NCBI RefSeq assembly: GCF_964656455.1
Contig: NC_135726.1
Span: forward strand, 24,067,168-24,131,167
From: Halichoerus grypus
Lineage: Eukaryota > Chordata > Mammalia > Carnivora > Phocidae
Reading direction: 5' to 3'
Length of the DNA stretch: 64,000 nucleotides
Shown here: positions 10,641 through 22,139 of the stretch, one piece after another
How the letters are laid out: each line of letters begins with the position of its first letter
Numbering within the stretch: position 1 is the first letter of the stretch
The notes under the pieces: model-generated
Told to the model about the DNA's origin: nothing
The model's input: only the letters and a program-made list of their open reading frames with translations
The model's database searches: none
Translations under genes and position numbers: made by a program

Positions 10641-11640
10641 TGCTTAGTTGTTAGCCATATAAAAAGTGAAGAGAGGTATATGCATGTTCCCAGAATTCTC
10701 AGAATGTTTTTTTTTAAAACTCCTGACCTAGTCTAAGTTTATCCTACTAAGTTATTCACTGTTCCTATAAATCTATGAATAGATTATTACCTCAGGACCT
10801 GGTACACCACTGGATCTCTAGAAATGTAAAGCAAGGACTTCAGGAATATTCTTTCAAGTTTAAATTAAGCATTTGAAACTAGTAGTGTATCAAGGCAACA
10901 AAAGAAGGGGAAACAAACCTTTCTGCCAAACTGATTTTACTTTAAAATGGTCTGCACTCCCATGATTGTGTGCAGGCAAAGACTGAAAGTCAGGTAGAGG
11001 ACACAGCTATTGAAGAGACCACCAGGGATGCTTTCAAGTTTGGAAAGTTAATAACCATAAGCTTAAAAATGCATCTGAATGAACTCTCACATTGCCTTCA
11101 AAACAGTCACAGACAATGCCAGAGTTTCAGATTCAAAAGAGAAATGCCATAAAGGTTTTTTAATAAGGCTGGCGTATTTATTTTCTTGTTTCTGTTGCTA
11201 TCGCTGTATCAGTGATATTATTGTTGTTGCTCTTATTCTTAGAGTAAAATCACTGGGAAAAAGTCCAGGAAGAAAGAGATGGTGTGGAAGAAATTTAACT
11301 GAATCATTCTTACAGAGGAATCACCACCTTGTACTAGAAGATTCTAGAATATTTAAATGTCATCATGTAAGGACATCGAGCTGGAAATTCTGTGGAAAAC
11401 TTTTTTTTTTTTTTTTTTGGTAATTTCTAAGTAAGTGCTTCTTGGTAAAATCCTAACTGGAGAATATGATGTCCAATTTCAACTGCGTAGAAAATCTTCT
11501 CACACAGCTCTTCCAGATGCACATTCCGTCTTCAGCTTGTGTATTTTTACCCGTAGGTAACTCCCTGAAAAATCTCTATATTATTTTTAGAAAGCCCATC
11601 TATTAAAAAAATTAGTCTTATTGTGAACATAGATCGGGCA
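10641..11640. other. Unannotated sequence with a (T)18 run
   Basis: No gene or repeat family was recognised. Open frames of 60 and 114 codons at 10,970-11,423 show no domain and end in the poly-T run at 11,401-11,418, so I do not count them as genes. Confidence 0.35.
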
Positions 11641-11830
11641 CCATGTAAATTCATTCACCTATTCATTTATTTTAAACACATTGAGCAATGGACTATATGC
11701 TATGAATAAAAGATGAACAAAGGAAGAGAAGGAACATACTCTATCTCCAAAGAGCTCCCAATTTACTGGTGACAAGAGATGAACAAATATGTATTAACAA
11801 CAGAATTTGATTAAGAAGCTAGTGAAATAG
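11641..11830 (-). mobile_element. L2 LINE 3' end fragment
   Basis: ATTCACCTATTCATTTATTT is followed by a diverged GATGAACAAAGG stretch, CAAAGAGCTCCCAATTTACTGG and GATGAACAAATATG. This follows the reverse complement of the L2 tail through its GGAGCTTACATTCTAGTGG region. Confidence 0.6.
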
Positions 11831-11978
11831 ACTTTTTGGCTGAGTTAGGGGTGCAGAGGTAGGACACATGAATTGTCATCTTGAGTAGAGAGACATAATA
11901 ACAAGTTTTAAAATTCACATTTTATATAAATATTAAAACTCAAAGAATTTTATCCCCTAATGTCTTATATCATCATCA

Positions 11979-12519
11979 TTGCAAAGAAGAAAAACAATTT
12001 TCCTCTACTTTCCTAGATTCTTCTGGCTGGCTTATTAAATTGATATAAGACAGATTAACAGAAAAAAATTAATTACACATATATGGGAACGCCGTAAGAA
12101 TATAAGACCCCCAGGCAGGCAGGCAATTGGGACTTCTATGCCAACCTAAGCTAAGGAGAAGAGGATAGGGGCCTAAGACTTCTTGGTAGGAAGATGGAAA
12201 GAGCAAATATTTTGAAAACAAATGTTTGCCATGCCACATGCCATGCAGAGACAGTAGGACACAGAGAGGAATTTGATCTCCAGGCCCTGCTAAGCTTACC
12301 CCCAATTTACCACAACTAGCCCATATTCTTTTGTAGTCATCCCCAGGGATAGCTGAATGGACCAGGCCCTCTATCTACATGCTGTTAGCAGTTAAGGGGG
12401 AAGTAAAAGCTTTTCTGGAGTCTTTTGGGCCTTGATCGACTTCAGCTCAAAGTAATGTTTTAGTTCAGCTCAAAGTGGCACACTTTGGATTTGGGGGAGG
12501 TTCATTCTGAACCCCTTCA
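11979..12519 (+). mobile_element. LTR-like insertion
   Basis: The block begins TTGCAAAGAAG...ATTTTCCTCTACT and ends GGATTTGGGGGAGGTTCATT...CCCCTTCA. TCATCA lies on both sides (11,973-11,978 and 12,520-12,525), although TCA microsatellite slippage could mimic a duplication. It shares start and end motifs with the insertion at 9,361 and runs in the same direction. A 78-codon reverse open frame inside is incidental. Confidence 0.45.
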
Positions 12520-12561
12520 TCATCATCATTAATACCTGGGGAAACTTTACCAACAGGAAAA

Positions 12562-12562
<1 letters not shown>

Positions 12563-12604
<42 letters not shown>
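12563..12604. repeat. (GA)n microsatellite
   Basis: About twenty uninterrupted GA units form a homopurine tract that ends at GAGAACTTC. Confidence 0.95.
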
Positions 12605-12606
<2 letters not shown>

Positions 12607-13783
12607 TTCATACAATAACTTTCAGCAATTGGTGCCTGGGGAAAGAAAAGAACCTGAATGAAGCGCAGAATTTGGATATTACCTATAAAACAAAGGGGTG
12701 AGTTGACAGTATCCTAGGAATTCTCACAAATTAGGAGGTAGTCTTATCTTCCTGTTTCTCCTGCTAATCAAGAAGTCAGAGAAACCACAACTAAGGCAAA
12801 AAGAGTGGCACAGGAAAAGTGAACACACTGAAGAGAGAAATGACCACAATGGGTAAAAATTATAAATTCCTAGCCTCATATATTGAAGTTGACCTTGGGC
12901 ATAATATATACTCTTGCATCACCAACACTCTCAGAAAAGAACAAAATTAATGCACTTTAACAAAGTCTATACTTGTCTATGCTCCCCTAACACCACTTGC
13001 CCACTATCACCCCATCCTAAGCTTTGGTATAGAAAAGCTGATGAAACACATGAAAAGCCCTCAAGGAGTTGCTCAAAACCAAAAAACTATTCTCAGATAT
13101 AGTGTGGGTCACCTGACTCTTCCTGTTCTATCAAAACAAATGTATGTCTACAGAGTCACTCAAAACTAATTAGGTGAAAATGAACTATATGGCAAATCTA
13201 CATCTAAAACTGAAAACAAAATATGGGAGGAAAAGGGAATGTGCCATGCAAATAAGAATAAAAGAGGACAATCTGGAATTAAACCCTTTTCACAACTCCT
13301 TAAAATTGCTTTATGTCATAGAATAACTTATTAAGAACTTGAATTCCATAGTGTTCTAGCCATCAAATAAACAAAAAGGAAAATTGTAGGTTGAAGGAAA
13401 CACACTAGAGATCAAATGTTTTCATTATGCAGCTAATAAACTTTAAAATATGCAAAGAATAGAATATAGACTCTAAACCTGAATTACAGACACTGGGATA
13501 ATCATAGTGAATACAGATGAAATGTGAGTAAAACAATTAGAGATAACTTAATAGATTTGGAAGATGTTGTGACTCAACATGAGGTAACAAGTATCACCAA
13601 AGTAAAATATCTATATACAGAGCAGACAATTTATTTAATCATATAATGCAAGACATATGGTTGAAAAGAAAGACTACTTGAACACACAGAACAAAAGAAC
13701 ACCAAGTGTTTTAGAATACCAAAAGTTTAGGATCAATATATATCCTAGATAAATTGTCTAACTCTGAGAATAAAAGAAGAATT
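12605..13783. other. Unannotated A-rich sequence, possibly old L1/HAL1
   Basis: The plus strand is A-rich with many AAAGAA and AACAAA runs, as in decayed L1 or HAL1 bodies. I could not align a specific landmark, and no gene was seen. Confidence 0.3.
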
Positions 13784-13966
13784 CATCTGGGTGTCTCGGT
13801 TGGTTGGGCATCTGACTCTTAATTTCAGCTCAGGTCATGATCTCAGGGTCGTGAGATCGAGCCCCACATCGGGCTCTGTGCTGAGCATGGAGCCTGCTTG
13901 GGATTCTTTCTCTCCCTCTCCCTCTGCCCGTCCCCCCCCCAAAAAAACAAAACAAAACAAAAAACA
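13784..13966 (+). mobile_element. CAN-SINE
   Basis: CATCTGGGTGTCTCGGTTGG is followed by CAGGTCATGATCTCAGGG, GAGATCGAGCCCC, a CT-rich middle and an AAAAC-type tail. No clear target-site duplication remains. Confidence 0.9.
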
Positions 13967-14400
13967 CCCTACATGAAGGAAAAATTATGCTGGTTTCAGC
14001 CATTTGCACAGCTATATTCACTTCTAGAAAAAAAATAAGTGGCAATATCGACAAAACATACTTATATTTTTGAGGGAATGAGAGTGACATTCAGAAGATG
14101 AAACTTAGCCTAAATACATTCATACTCTAAAGGGAACAAGCAAACACCTCAATCATTAAAGAATAGAATCAGCAGAGAATTTCTGAGATCTTTGAAAAAT
14201 CACTTGACAAAGTCCTACCAATTAAAAGGAGAATCAAAATAAACAATCTAAAAATGAAAAATCTATCATAAAAAGCCCAGTGGTAAACATGAAGACTATG
14301 TAAGTATAATGATAACACCGAAACTAACAAAAACTATATGAATTGTGGATATATAAAAAGGTGAAAGGCCTACCATTATTTTTGTATTTTCCAGGTTTAT

Positions 14401-14401
<1 letters not shown>
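13967..14401. other. Unannotated A-rich sequence
   Basis: AAAGTCCTACCAATTAAAAG and neighbouring A-rich text give an L1/HAL1-like impression without a firm match. No gene was seen. Confidence 0.3.

Positions 14402-14431
<30 letters not shown>
14402..14431. repeat. (CA)n microsatellite
   Basis: About fourteen uninterrupted CA units. Confidence 0.95.
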
Positions 14432-14433
<2 letters not shown>

Positions 14434-14729
14434 TGGAGAATGGGTAAAATAAAAAGCTCTCATGTCTTCATCTGTCAAAAGAGCTATTGTGCTGTTTAAA
14501 ATTAAAATGCATCATTAAAAATAAGTACAGTGTTCAATATTCCTTCTACAATATCTCTATTATTTTAGGTTAAGAGCATGTTTCAGTAAATAACATCACT
14601 TGTGGTAAAGAAACACTTCACTGAATTCTGTTAATCTTTCCAGATCTACTTCTGTTTATTTTACTTATGTAATAGCCAAGCAATATTCAATTTAATAGTT
14701 TTTAATAGAAAGCATTTTTATATGATTCC

Positions 14730-14915
14730 TTTTTTTTAGAGTTATTTATTTTAGAGAGAGAGCACGCATGCATGGGCGGGAGGGGCAAAGGAGTGGGAGA
14801 GACAGTCTCAAGCAGACTCTCCACTGAGCATGGAGCCTGATGCAGGGCTTGATCTCATAACCACTAAACCATGACCTGAGCTAAAATCAAGAGACCTGAG
14901 CCACCCAGGTGCCCC
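14730..14915 (-). mobile_element. CAN-SINE
   Basis: Poly-T and TTATTTATTTTAGAGAGAGA on the left, and CCTGAGCCACCCAGGTGCCC on the right, are the reverse complement of the CAN-SINE tail and head. TGATTCC occurs on both sides (14,723 and 14,916) as a short target-site duplication running into T/A-rich sequence. Confidence 0.92.
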
Positions 14916-14922
14916 TGATTCC

Positions 14923-15180
14923 ATTTTTGTAGAACTAATTATATTTACATTTCCCTGACCATTTCTCTCATTCCTATACATTTCTTCCCTTTTCTTTCCC
15001 TTTTCCCTCTCCTCCTTCCATTTCTATGTATACAAAAAGGATGTTTGGAATTATGGGCACCTAATGTTTAATAGTAGGATTTCATGTGATTGCTTAAATT
15101 TTCTTTTGGCAGTGTTTTGCATTTCTTGAATTTTTATACTATATATTTTTCATTTTATAAAAACAAGTAGAAATATTTTT
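14923..15180 (+). mobile_element. Possible old L1M 3' UTR fragment
   Basis: GGATTTCATGTGATTGCTTAAATTTTC, then CTTGAATTTTTATACTATAT and TTTTATAAAAACAAG, recall the sense 3' end of old L1ME-type elements. The match is loose. Confidence 0.4.
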
Positions 15181-15384
15181 TCCTTAAAAGAAACATTTGC
15201 AGCAACAAAAACACAGGAAGCATATAAGCAAATATTTTTACAGTTGTTAATTTTGGGTGGTAGGAATATAGCTGCTATTTTCTTTCTGAAATGTTTTCTA
15301 CTTAAATATAAAAGATTTGCTATAGAGAAGTTTAAGCATTTCAAGTTTGCTATGAGCTTTTCATCCAAATAAATTAGTAAGAGG

Positions 15385-15610
15385 CTTTAGATTCAGGTAA
15401 AGGTAGACTTAGATTTAAACTCTGCTTTAGTGCTTACTGTATACAGAACCTTGGGCAAGCTACTTAAGTTCTCATGAGTTCATTTTCTTGATCTACAACA
15501 TAAAGGTTATCATATGGCCCTTATGGCTATGATATGAAAACAAATAACTCAAAAATGATGAATCCATTGCCTGGCATGTAGTAAGCCCACAATAAGCAGC
15601 GTTTCTTTCT
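15385..15610 (+). mobile_element. MIR SINE, near full length
   Basis: The landmarks run in order: GGTAGACTTAGATTTAAACTC (head), ACCTTGGGCAAGCTACTTAA (core), a TTCATTTTCTTGATCTACAA stretch, and TTGCCTGGCATGTAGTAAGC near the tail. This is one of the better preserved MIR copies in the window. Confidence 0.8.
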
Positions 15611-16030
15611 CTTACATTCCATTTTCCTTCTATAGTAAATTTATGGTACCCAAATTGCATAAATATGCACTTTTAAATATTGCACATACATAATCGCTGT
15701 GCAACAAATGGACAGAAACTTGCATGATATGATATAGTTAACATGTCTCTTATCAAATTAAAGTCCTAAAAATAAAATTAATTGCATTTTCTCCTCCAAA
15801 TCACATAATTCACAGCAGGAAAAGTTATATGATTTTATTAAAACATGGAGCCTAAAATGGGTATTGAACAAGAGGAAATCAATGGCACTTTTAGAAATAA
15901 AAATTAGTATCTCCAATCTCGTCTCCCTCCCTCCATCCCCACTACAAAGTCCATCCGTGTGTATCAACAGTAAATACTTGAGGAGGGAAAAATCACTGAT
16001 GTATAATTAGGCATCTAAAAATGAATAGCC
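15611..16030. other. Unannotated AT-rich sequence
   Basis: No gene or repeat was recognised. The last 12 bases form the left target-site duplication of the next SINE. Confidence 0.4.
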
Positions 16031-16240
16031 TAGGGGCACCTGGATGGCTCAGTCGGTTAAGCGTCTGCCTTCAGCTCAGGTCATGATCTCAGGGTCCTGG
16101 GACTGAGCCTCATGTCAGGCTCCCTGCTCAGCCAGGAGTCTGCTTTTCCCTCTTCCTCTGCCCCTGCCCCACTCATGTGTGGACTTGCTCTCTCTCTCTC
16201 AGATAAATAAATAAATAAATAAAATCTTTAAAAAAAATAA
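16031..16240 (+). mobile_element. CAN-SINE, full length
   Basis: GGGGCACCTGGATGGCTCAG starts the tRNA-like head. A CTCTCTCTCTCAGATAAATA region and AAAATCTTTAAAAAAA end it. A 12-bp duplication (AAATGAATAGCC at 16,019 and AAATTAATAGCC at 16,241) flanks it with one mismatch. Confidence 0.95.
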
Positions 16241-16464
16241 AAATTAATAGCCCAGTACATACTTTCTTTGATGACTCTTGGAACATGATAGAAGGCTATC
16301 TATACAAACTAAATAACAAAATAACGCTTGTCCAATTTTTATGTACACAAGCCTATGAGATCTTAAAAACATGATGGGGAAAGGATCCCTAATGGATAGG
16401 ATTGCCAGATTTAGGAAATAAAATTACACAACACTCAATTAAATATGAATTTCAGATGAACAAT

Positions 16465-16665
16465 AGGTAAGGATTCAAGTCCTCACCCACTTACTAGCTA
16501 TGTGACCTTGACAAAAAGACTCATAAATCTCAATTTTTGGTTTCTTGATAGGTAAAAAATGCACTTCACTTTGACAGTCATTTTGAAAAATTAATGACAT
16601 AAAACATGTTAACGCCATTAGCAACAGTAGTTGATACATAGCAAAGAATTTTAACTACTGTTTTG
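16465..16665 (+). mobile_element. MIR SINE
   Basis: ACTTACTAGCTATGTGACCTTG is the MIR core in sense orientation, followed by CTCAATTTTTGGTTTCTTGA and a GATACATAGCAAAGAAT tail. Confidence 0.75.
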
Positions 16666-16671
16666 GTGTTG

Positions 16672-16885
16672 TGGAAAGACCTCGGATTTTGAAATGCAAT
16701 GACTTAGATTCATGTTATAGTTCTGGAAGTTGGCTAGTGCCAATTTATTTAAACTTTCGGAGCCTCAGTTTCTCATTTGTCAAAGACATTATTATTTCCA
16801 ATATACTGGCTTCCTATGAAAATTAAGCTAATTTATATACATAAAATGCTTGCTCTTCTGCTATACAACTAATAGGTATTTAATA
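16672..16885 (+). mobile_element. MIR SINE, second in tandem
   Basis: GAGCCTCAGTTTCTCATTTGTC is a clear MIR core, preceded by a degraded tRNA-like head and followed by CAACTAATAGGTATTTAATAA. It follows another MIR in the same direction within ten bases; two independent insertions are likely. Confidence 0.75.
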
Positions 16886-16889
16886 ATAC

Positions 16890-16995
16890 TATATAATGGA
16901 TTCATTCACTCATTCAACAAATATTTATTTAGTGCCTACTATCTATGCGGTAAGGTGAACAAAAACATACACACTGTTTGAGCAAAAGGGATTCA
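16890..16995 (-). mobile_element. L2 LINE 3' terminus
   Basis: TTCATTCACTCATTCAACAA, then ATATTTATTTAGTGCCTACT, is the reverse complement of the L2 terminus. GGTGAACAAAAACATAC follows. Confidence 0.75.
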
Positions 16996-16999
16996 GACT

Positions 17000-18026
17000 T
17001 TCATTAGTATAATTACTTGATTTATATTATTTACAAACAAAGATAATTACTTTGAAGGAAAGAAGCCTGAGTTGGGATGGGAGGACTAGACAAGACTCCC
17101 CTTAGGAATGTATATCCCCCTTCTCTCTTTGAACCAGTTTTCTCATCTGGAAATCAAGTGACTGTAATACAAAAGACATTTTAAAATGTCAGTGGTAGAG
17201 TTGGGAATATCTTGATCCCCAGCCTTCCGCTCTCTCATAATCCAGCTAAGTAGCTCCTAGGCTTCTGCTCCTATCTGAAAAATGAGGAAGGTCGGGGGGA
17301 GAAGATGATCTCTATAGCAACCTGGAGTCTATGAATCTTGGAACTTAACACTGTTACAAAGCGAAGTTTGTAAGGAAACCCCACGAGAGGAATTTACTTA
17401 TTTTATCCCAAAGCATCTTTGGTCTGAAAACACATATGCCACCATATGGGATACATTTAGAACATTCATTAGGAGAAGAATAATTAGTCTCCCATCATAC
17501 AGGAAATAGAATAGACCCAGAGGATAAATACTTTAGAAACTGAAATAAAAGACTTAAAATAAATCTGCCAAAGACAAATTGAGGAGAAATAAACTAGAGC
17601 TCATTTGAAGAAAATCAAATGAAACGAACAATTAATTCACCTGTAAAGCTGCATAGGCACTTGTGTATTAGGGGAAGAGATTGCATTTAATCTTGTATGG
17701 GTGAGAAGGAAGAATGCAATCATACATATTAACAGAAGTACCCAAGTAGGATTTCTTCTTTATTACAACAAGGAAAAGAATTGCAGATTTAAAGAACTTA
17801 GACCCCTGCAAATGGTGATTCATTCTCAACTCCAATGACTTTAATTTTGTCATTAAGTACCAAATGCATATGAAAAACTACAGAGGACCTGCATATTTGG
17901 CTAGAGTTCTTGGGGACTGCAGAATAATGAGAGAAAAGTGAGAGTAAAGAGAAATGCAGAAGAAAGAGAAAAGGTGTGGAGATGTCAAAACACACGAGGA
18001 CATTCATTCATTTGCTCAGCAAGATC
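17000..18026. other. Unannotated sequence
   Basis: No gene, clear repeat or RNA was recognised. The region is A-rich around 17.5-17.6 kb. Confidence 0.4.
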
Positions 18027-18040
18027 CATTGGTTTAATCT

Positions 18041-20176
18041 TCTTTTTTTATTATTGAGGCATAATTGACATATAACATTTTATTACTTTTAGGGGTACAA
18101 TGTAATGATTTTATAGTCAGATATACTGGGAAATGATCGCCACAATAAGGCTAGTTATCATCCTCACCACACAAAGTTACAATTTTTTTTTCTTATGATG
18201 AGAACTTTTAGGACTTACTGTCTTGCCAACATTCAAGTGAATACTAAAATATTATTGATTTTCATCACCATGCTGCACATTACATTTCCCTGTTTATTTA
18301 TTTTATAATTGGAAGGTGGTGCCTCTTGACCCCATTCACCAGTTTCACTCATGCTCAACAACCCTCCCCTCTTGCAACCACCACTCTATTCTCTGTACCT
18401 ATGAGTATGGTTTTGTTTTGTTTGTTCAATTGTTTTGTTTTTCAGATTTCACATCTAAGTGAAATCATATAGTATTTGTCTTTCTCTGTCTTATTTTACT
18501 TAGCATAATTCCTTCAAGGTCCACTCATGTAGTTGCAAATAACAAGACCTCATTCTTTTTTATGGCTGAGTAGTATTCCATTGTGTATATATACTACATC
18601 TTATTTATCCATTCATGCATTAATGGACACTTACATTGTTTCCATATCTTGGCTATTATTGATAATGATGCTGTGAACATAGGGGTGCATATATCTTTTT
18701 GAATTAATGTTTTTGTTTTCTTTAGATAAATATCTAGTAGTGGAATTGCTGGATCATATGATATTTCTATTTTTGATCCTTTAAGGAACCTCCATACTGG
18801 CTAAACCAATCTACATTTTCACCAATACCATGAGAATCCCTCTCTTCTCCACACCCTCACCAACACTTGTTATTTCATGTCTTTTTGATAATAGCCATTC
18901 TAGCAGGTGTGAGGTGGTATCTCACTGTAGTTATGATTTGCATTTTCCTAACGATTAGTGATTGCTGAGCATCTTTTCATGTGCCTATTGGCCATCTGTA
19001 TGTCTTTCAAAAATTGTCTATTCAGGTCCTTTGCCCAGTTTTAATCAGATTTTTTTTCTTTCTTTTTGCTATAGTCTTGTATGAGTTCTTTATGTATTTT
19101 GGATATTAACCCTTTATCAGACATATGATTTGCAAATATTTTCTCCCATTCAGTAGGTTGCTGCTTCATTTTTTTGATGCCTTCCTTTGTTGTGTAGAAG
19201 CTCTTTAGTTTAATGTAGTCCCACTTACTTATTTTTTTCTTTTGTTTTCTTTGCTTTTGCAGTCAGTTCTAAAAGATTGTTGCCTAGACTGACATCAAGT
19301 AGCTTATCACCTGTGTGGTTTTTTTCCCAGAAGTTTTATGGTTTCAGAACTTACATTCAAGTTTTTAATCCACTTTAATTTTTGCATATGGTGTAACATA
19401 GGAGCCTATTCTCATTCTTCTGCACATCGCTGTCCAATTTTCCCCACACCATTTATTGAAGAGACTGTCCTTTCTCCACTGTGTATTCTTTTCTTCTTTA
19501 TTGTAAATTAATTTGCCACATATACATGGGTTTATTTCTGGGATCTCTTATTTTGTCCCATTGATCTATGTGTCTGTTTTTATGCCAATATCATACTGTT
19601 TTGATTAGTACAGTTTTGTAGTATAGTTTGAAATTAGGGAATGTGATGCCTCCAGCTTTTTTCTTTCTCAAGATTGCTTTGGCTATTTTGGCGTCTTTTA
19701 TGGTTCCATAGAAATTTTAGGAGTGTTTGTTCTATTTATATGAAAAATGCCATTGGAATTTTGATAGGGATTTCACTGAATCTGTAGATTGCTTTGGGTA
19801 GTATGAACATTTTAACAATGTTAATTCTTCCAATTTATGAGCATGGAACGTCTTCCTATTTATTTGTGTCTTCTTCAATTGCTTTCATCAACATCTTATA
19901 GTCTTCAGTGTATAGGTCTTTCACCTCCTTAAATTTATTCATAGATATTTTATTCTTTTTGATGCAATTCCAAATGGGATTGTTTTCTTAATTTCTCTTA
20001 AAGTTCATTGCTAGCGTATAGAAATGCAACAGATTTTTGTATATTGATTTTATACCTTGCAAGTTTACTGAATTTGTTTATTAGTCTAACCATTTTTTGG
20101 TAGAGTGTTTTGGGTTTTCCATATAGAAAATCATGTCATCCACAAATGGTGACAGTTTTACTTCTTCCTGTCCAAT
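18041..20176 (-). mobile_element. L1 LINE, 5'-truncated: 3' part of ORF2 and 3' UTR
   Basis: The left end (ATTGAGGCATAATTGACATA, after a T run) is the L1 3' UTR on the reverse strand. Rightward come reverse-complement landmarks of the ORF2 C-terminal region: TGGCTGAGTAGTATTCCATT, GGTGTGAGGTGGTATCTCAC, CCACACCATTTATTGAAGAG and TGGTTCCATAGAAATTTTAG. The copy stops within ORF2 after TCATCCACAAATGGTGACAG. CATTGGTTT occurs on both sides (18,027 and 20,177) as a short target-site duplication. The reading frame is broken by many changes, so it makes no protein. Confidence 0.93.
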
Positions 20177-20221
20177 CATTGGTTTTACTTTTTAAAAAGG
20201 TCCAGCCTTTGCACACTTTTC

Positions 20222-20800
20222 AACAGTCTTATAAAATTTCCAATTCAAGCCACCGCTTGCTCTGGTCTAGACCACAATCACAACCTCTAGTTTGCTTGCT
20301 TCCATTCCTCCCACCCAAAAAAAGTGTATTTTCCACACAGAAACATTTTAAAACATGAGCAAACAACATCAAGATGCCCTATTCAAAACTCATCAGTAAC
20401 CCATCACACTTAGAAAAAAACAAGCTACAAAACTGCCAATAATGTGGAGTACATTAACTGGCTGACCTCATCTTTCTCTCTCAATTTCATTCTTTGGTTA
20501 TTCTGGCCCAATTATCTTTTTTTTTTTTTTTAATGTTGAGTTTGCTCCTACTTTAGGAGTTCGTCACTTGCTTTTCCCTTTTACTGTAATTCATGTTTCC
20601 TCAGATCCCTAGCTAAATATATACATATATCTTTTTAATTATATATATTTTAATTTTAATTTTAATATATAGTATATTTATATATAATAAAATCTCTCTC
20701 TCTGCCCTACTACAGTATAAGCCCCATAAAGGCCAGGGCCTGGTATTCCTGGTTCACAGCAAAATCCCTAGTCTCTGGAACACTGCATGAGGCAGCTTAC
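20222..20800 (+). mobile_element. L2 LINE 3' region
   Basis: Sense L2 landmarks include a CTGACCTCATCTTTCTCTC stretch, TTCTCACTTGC-like text, and CAGTATAAGCCCCATAAAGG followed by CAGGGCCTGG. They correspond to the L2 segment AATGTAAGCTCCATGAGGGCAGGG. A poly-T run (20,520-20,532) and an AT-rich stretch (20,620-20,690) interrupt it. Confidence 0.6.
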
Positions 20801-20834
20801 AAACTAGTTAAATAGTTTTGAATTACTACTAAAT

Positions 20835-21250
20835 TATTCCATCATCAATTTGACAAATACTCATAGAGAATTTGGAAAGTGATGACAAGTTCTGAGATAC
20901 ACTAATATAAGCAAAGGGATTCACCCTCAAGGGCTTTTAGTCTAGTTTATGAGAGAGATCATAATCAAATTATTATACCAAATAAAAAAATTATAACTGT
21001 GATTAGGACAGGAAAGAAGGACTAAGAGCTAAGCTGGAAGTCCAAAAACTCTCTTGAAGAAAGAAAGGGTGTTTGAGCAAAGACATAAAGGATAAATGAG
21101 AATTAACTGTAAAAATTAAAATGAAGTGAGACAGAGCATCCTAGGCAGAGAAAACAGTATGAGAAAGAGAGAACGGGGAAGGCATGAAGATCCAAAGGAA
21201 TGCCAGTGTAAACAAAACAGAGAAGAAGGGGAAAGAATATGGCACCCGAT
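20835..21250 (-). mobile_element. L2 LINE, left part of a copy split by an LTR
   Basis: CAAGGGCTTTTAGTCTAG, then a GTTTGAGCAAAGACATAAAGGA block and CATCCTAGGCAGAGAAAACAG, follow the reverse complement of the L2 3' region. The L2 order resumes after the LTR at 21,255-21,795. Confidence 0.6.
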
Positions 21251-21254
21251 GGGC

Positions 21255-21795
21255 CTTCTAGAATCTACTGCAGTCTAACAGATCACCGGGAAGCTTAGTG
21301 GCTTAAAACAACAATAATATTTATTTTGATAATGAACCTGCAGTTTAGTTAGGGCTCAGTAAGGACAGCCTCTCTGTTCCATGTGGCTGAAGCAGAGGTG
21401 CCTTAAAGATATGATTCAACAAGTAGGGGGTGCTGGAAGCATCATGTATATCCAACAGGCATCACTAGCTGTTAGCTGAGAGCTCAGCTGGGGCCATCAG
21501 GTGGAACACATTAATGTAGTATCTCCATGTCTACTTAGCTTCCTCCTATCATGACAACTGGGTATCAAGAGTGGGTGTTCAAGAGAACAAGGTGAAAGTG
21601 CTTGGCAATTTTTATGACCCGGCATTAGTTTGATATTACTCTTTTGGTCAGTCTGGCCACAAAGCTATTCTAGTTCCAAGGGAAGGATGCATAAATTGCA
21701 TGACTCTGTGAGAGTGTAAATATCACATTATAAGAATATTATGTGGGATGGGGCATGTTGTGGCATCATCTTTGATAAAATATCATCTGCCATGA
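21255..21795 (+). mobile_element. MaLR (MLT1-like) LTR inside L2
   Basis: GCTTAGTGGCTTAAAACAAC, AATAATATTTATTTTGA, CAGCTGGGGCCATCAGG and TTGGTCAGTCTGGCCACAAAGC are landmarks of MLT1-type ERVL-MaLR LTRs in sense orientation. The length suits a full LTR. It sits within an antisense L2, which resumes on the right. Confidence 0.7.
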
Positions 21796-22080
21796 TAAGG
21801 TTGCATACACAGGTGGACCTGGACTAGAGAAAGCCTGGAAGTCAATCTTCAGTTTTATCTTCATCCCTAAAGGAGTGAGGTGTCCAGCATGTACTCTGAA
21901 ATGACTACTTTGGGGTCTGGGTGAAAATAATAAGAAGTAGGTGATTTTATGAGATATTTATTTGGAGGAAAAAACCATCCTGCCTTGATGACAGATTGAT
22001 TATGAGGATGGAGGAGAGAAAGGAATAAAATTAAGCTACTTATCTATTTCCTGGTAACAAAATCTAGGTATGATTAGCCT
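21796..22080 (-). mobile_element. L2 LINE, right part of the split copy
   Basis: AGCCTGGAAGTCAATCTTCAG, then GGTGTCCAGCATGTACTCTG and GATGGAGGAGAGAAAGG, continue the antisense L2 order after the LTR. Confidence 0.5.
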
Positions 22081-22139
22081 GCATTTTATAAACACACCTT
22101 GGGTTTCTGAATTGTTTTAGTGTGGATGACTTAATCTCT

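Noticed and set aside
10970..11423. Frames of 60 and 114 codons
   Set aside because: The longer ends in a poly-T run giving a poly-F tail, and no domain or splice context is visible.
12563..12604. GAGA-type regulatory element
   Set aside because: A pure (GA)n microsatellite next to LTR-like sequence; nothing else supports regulation.
16465..16885. Tandem duplication of one MIR
   Set aside because: The two MIR copies differ in divergence and extent, so independent insertions are more likely.
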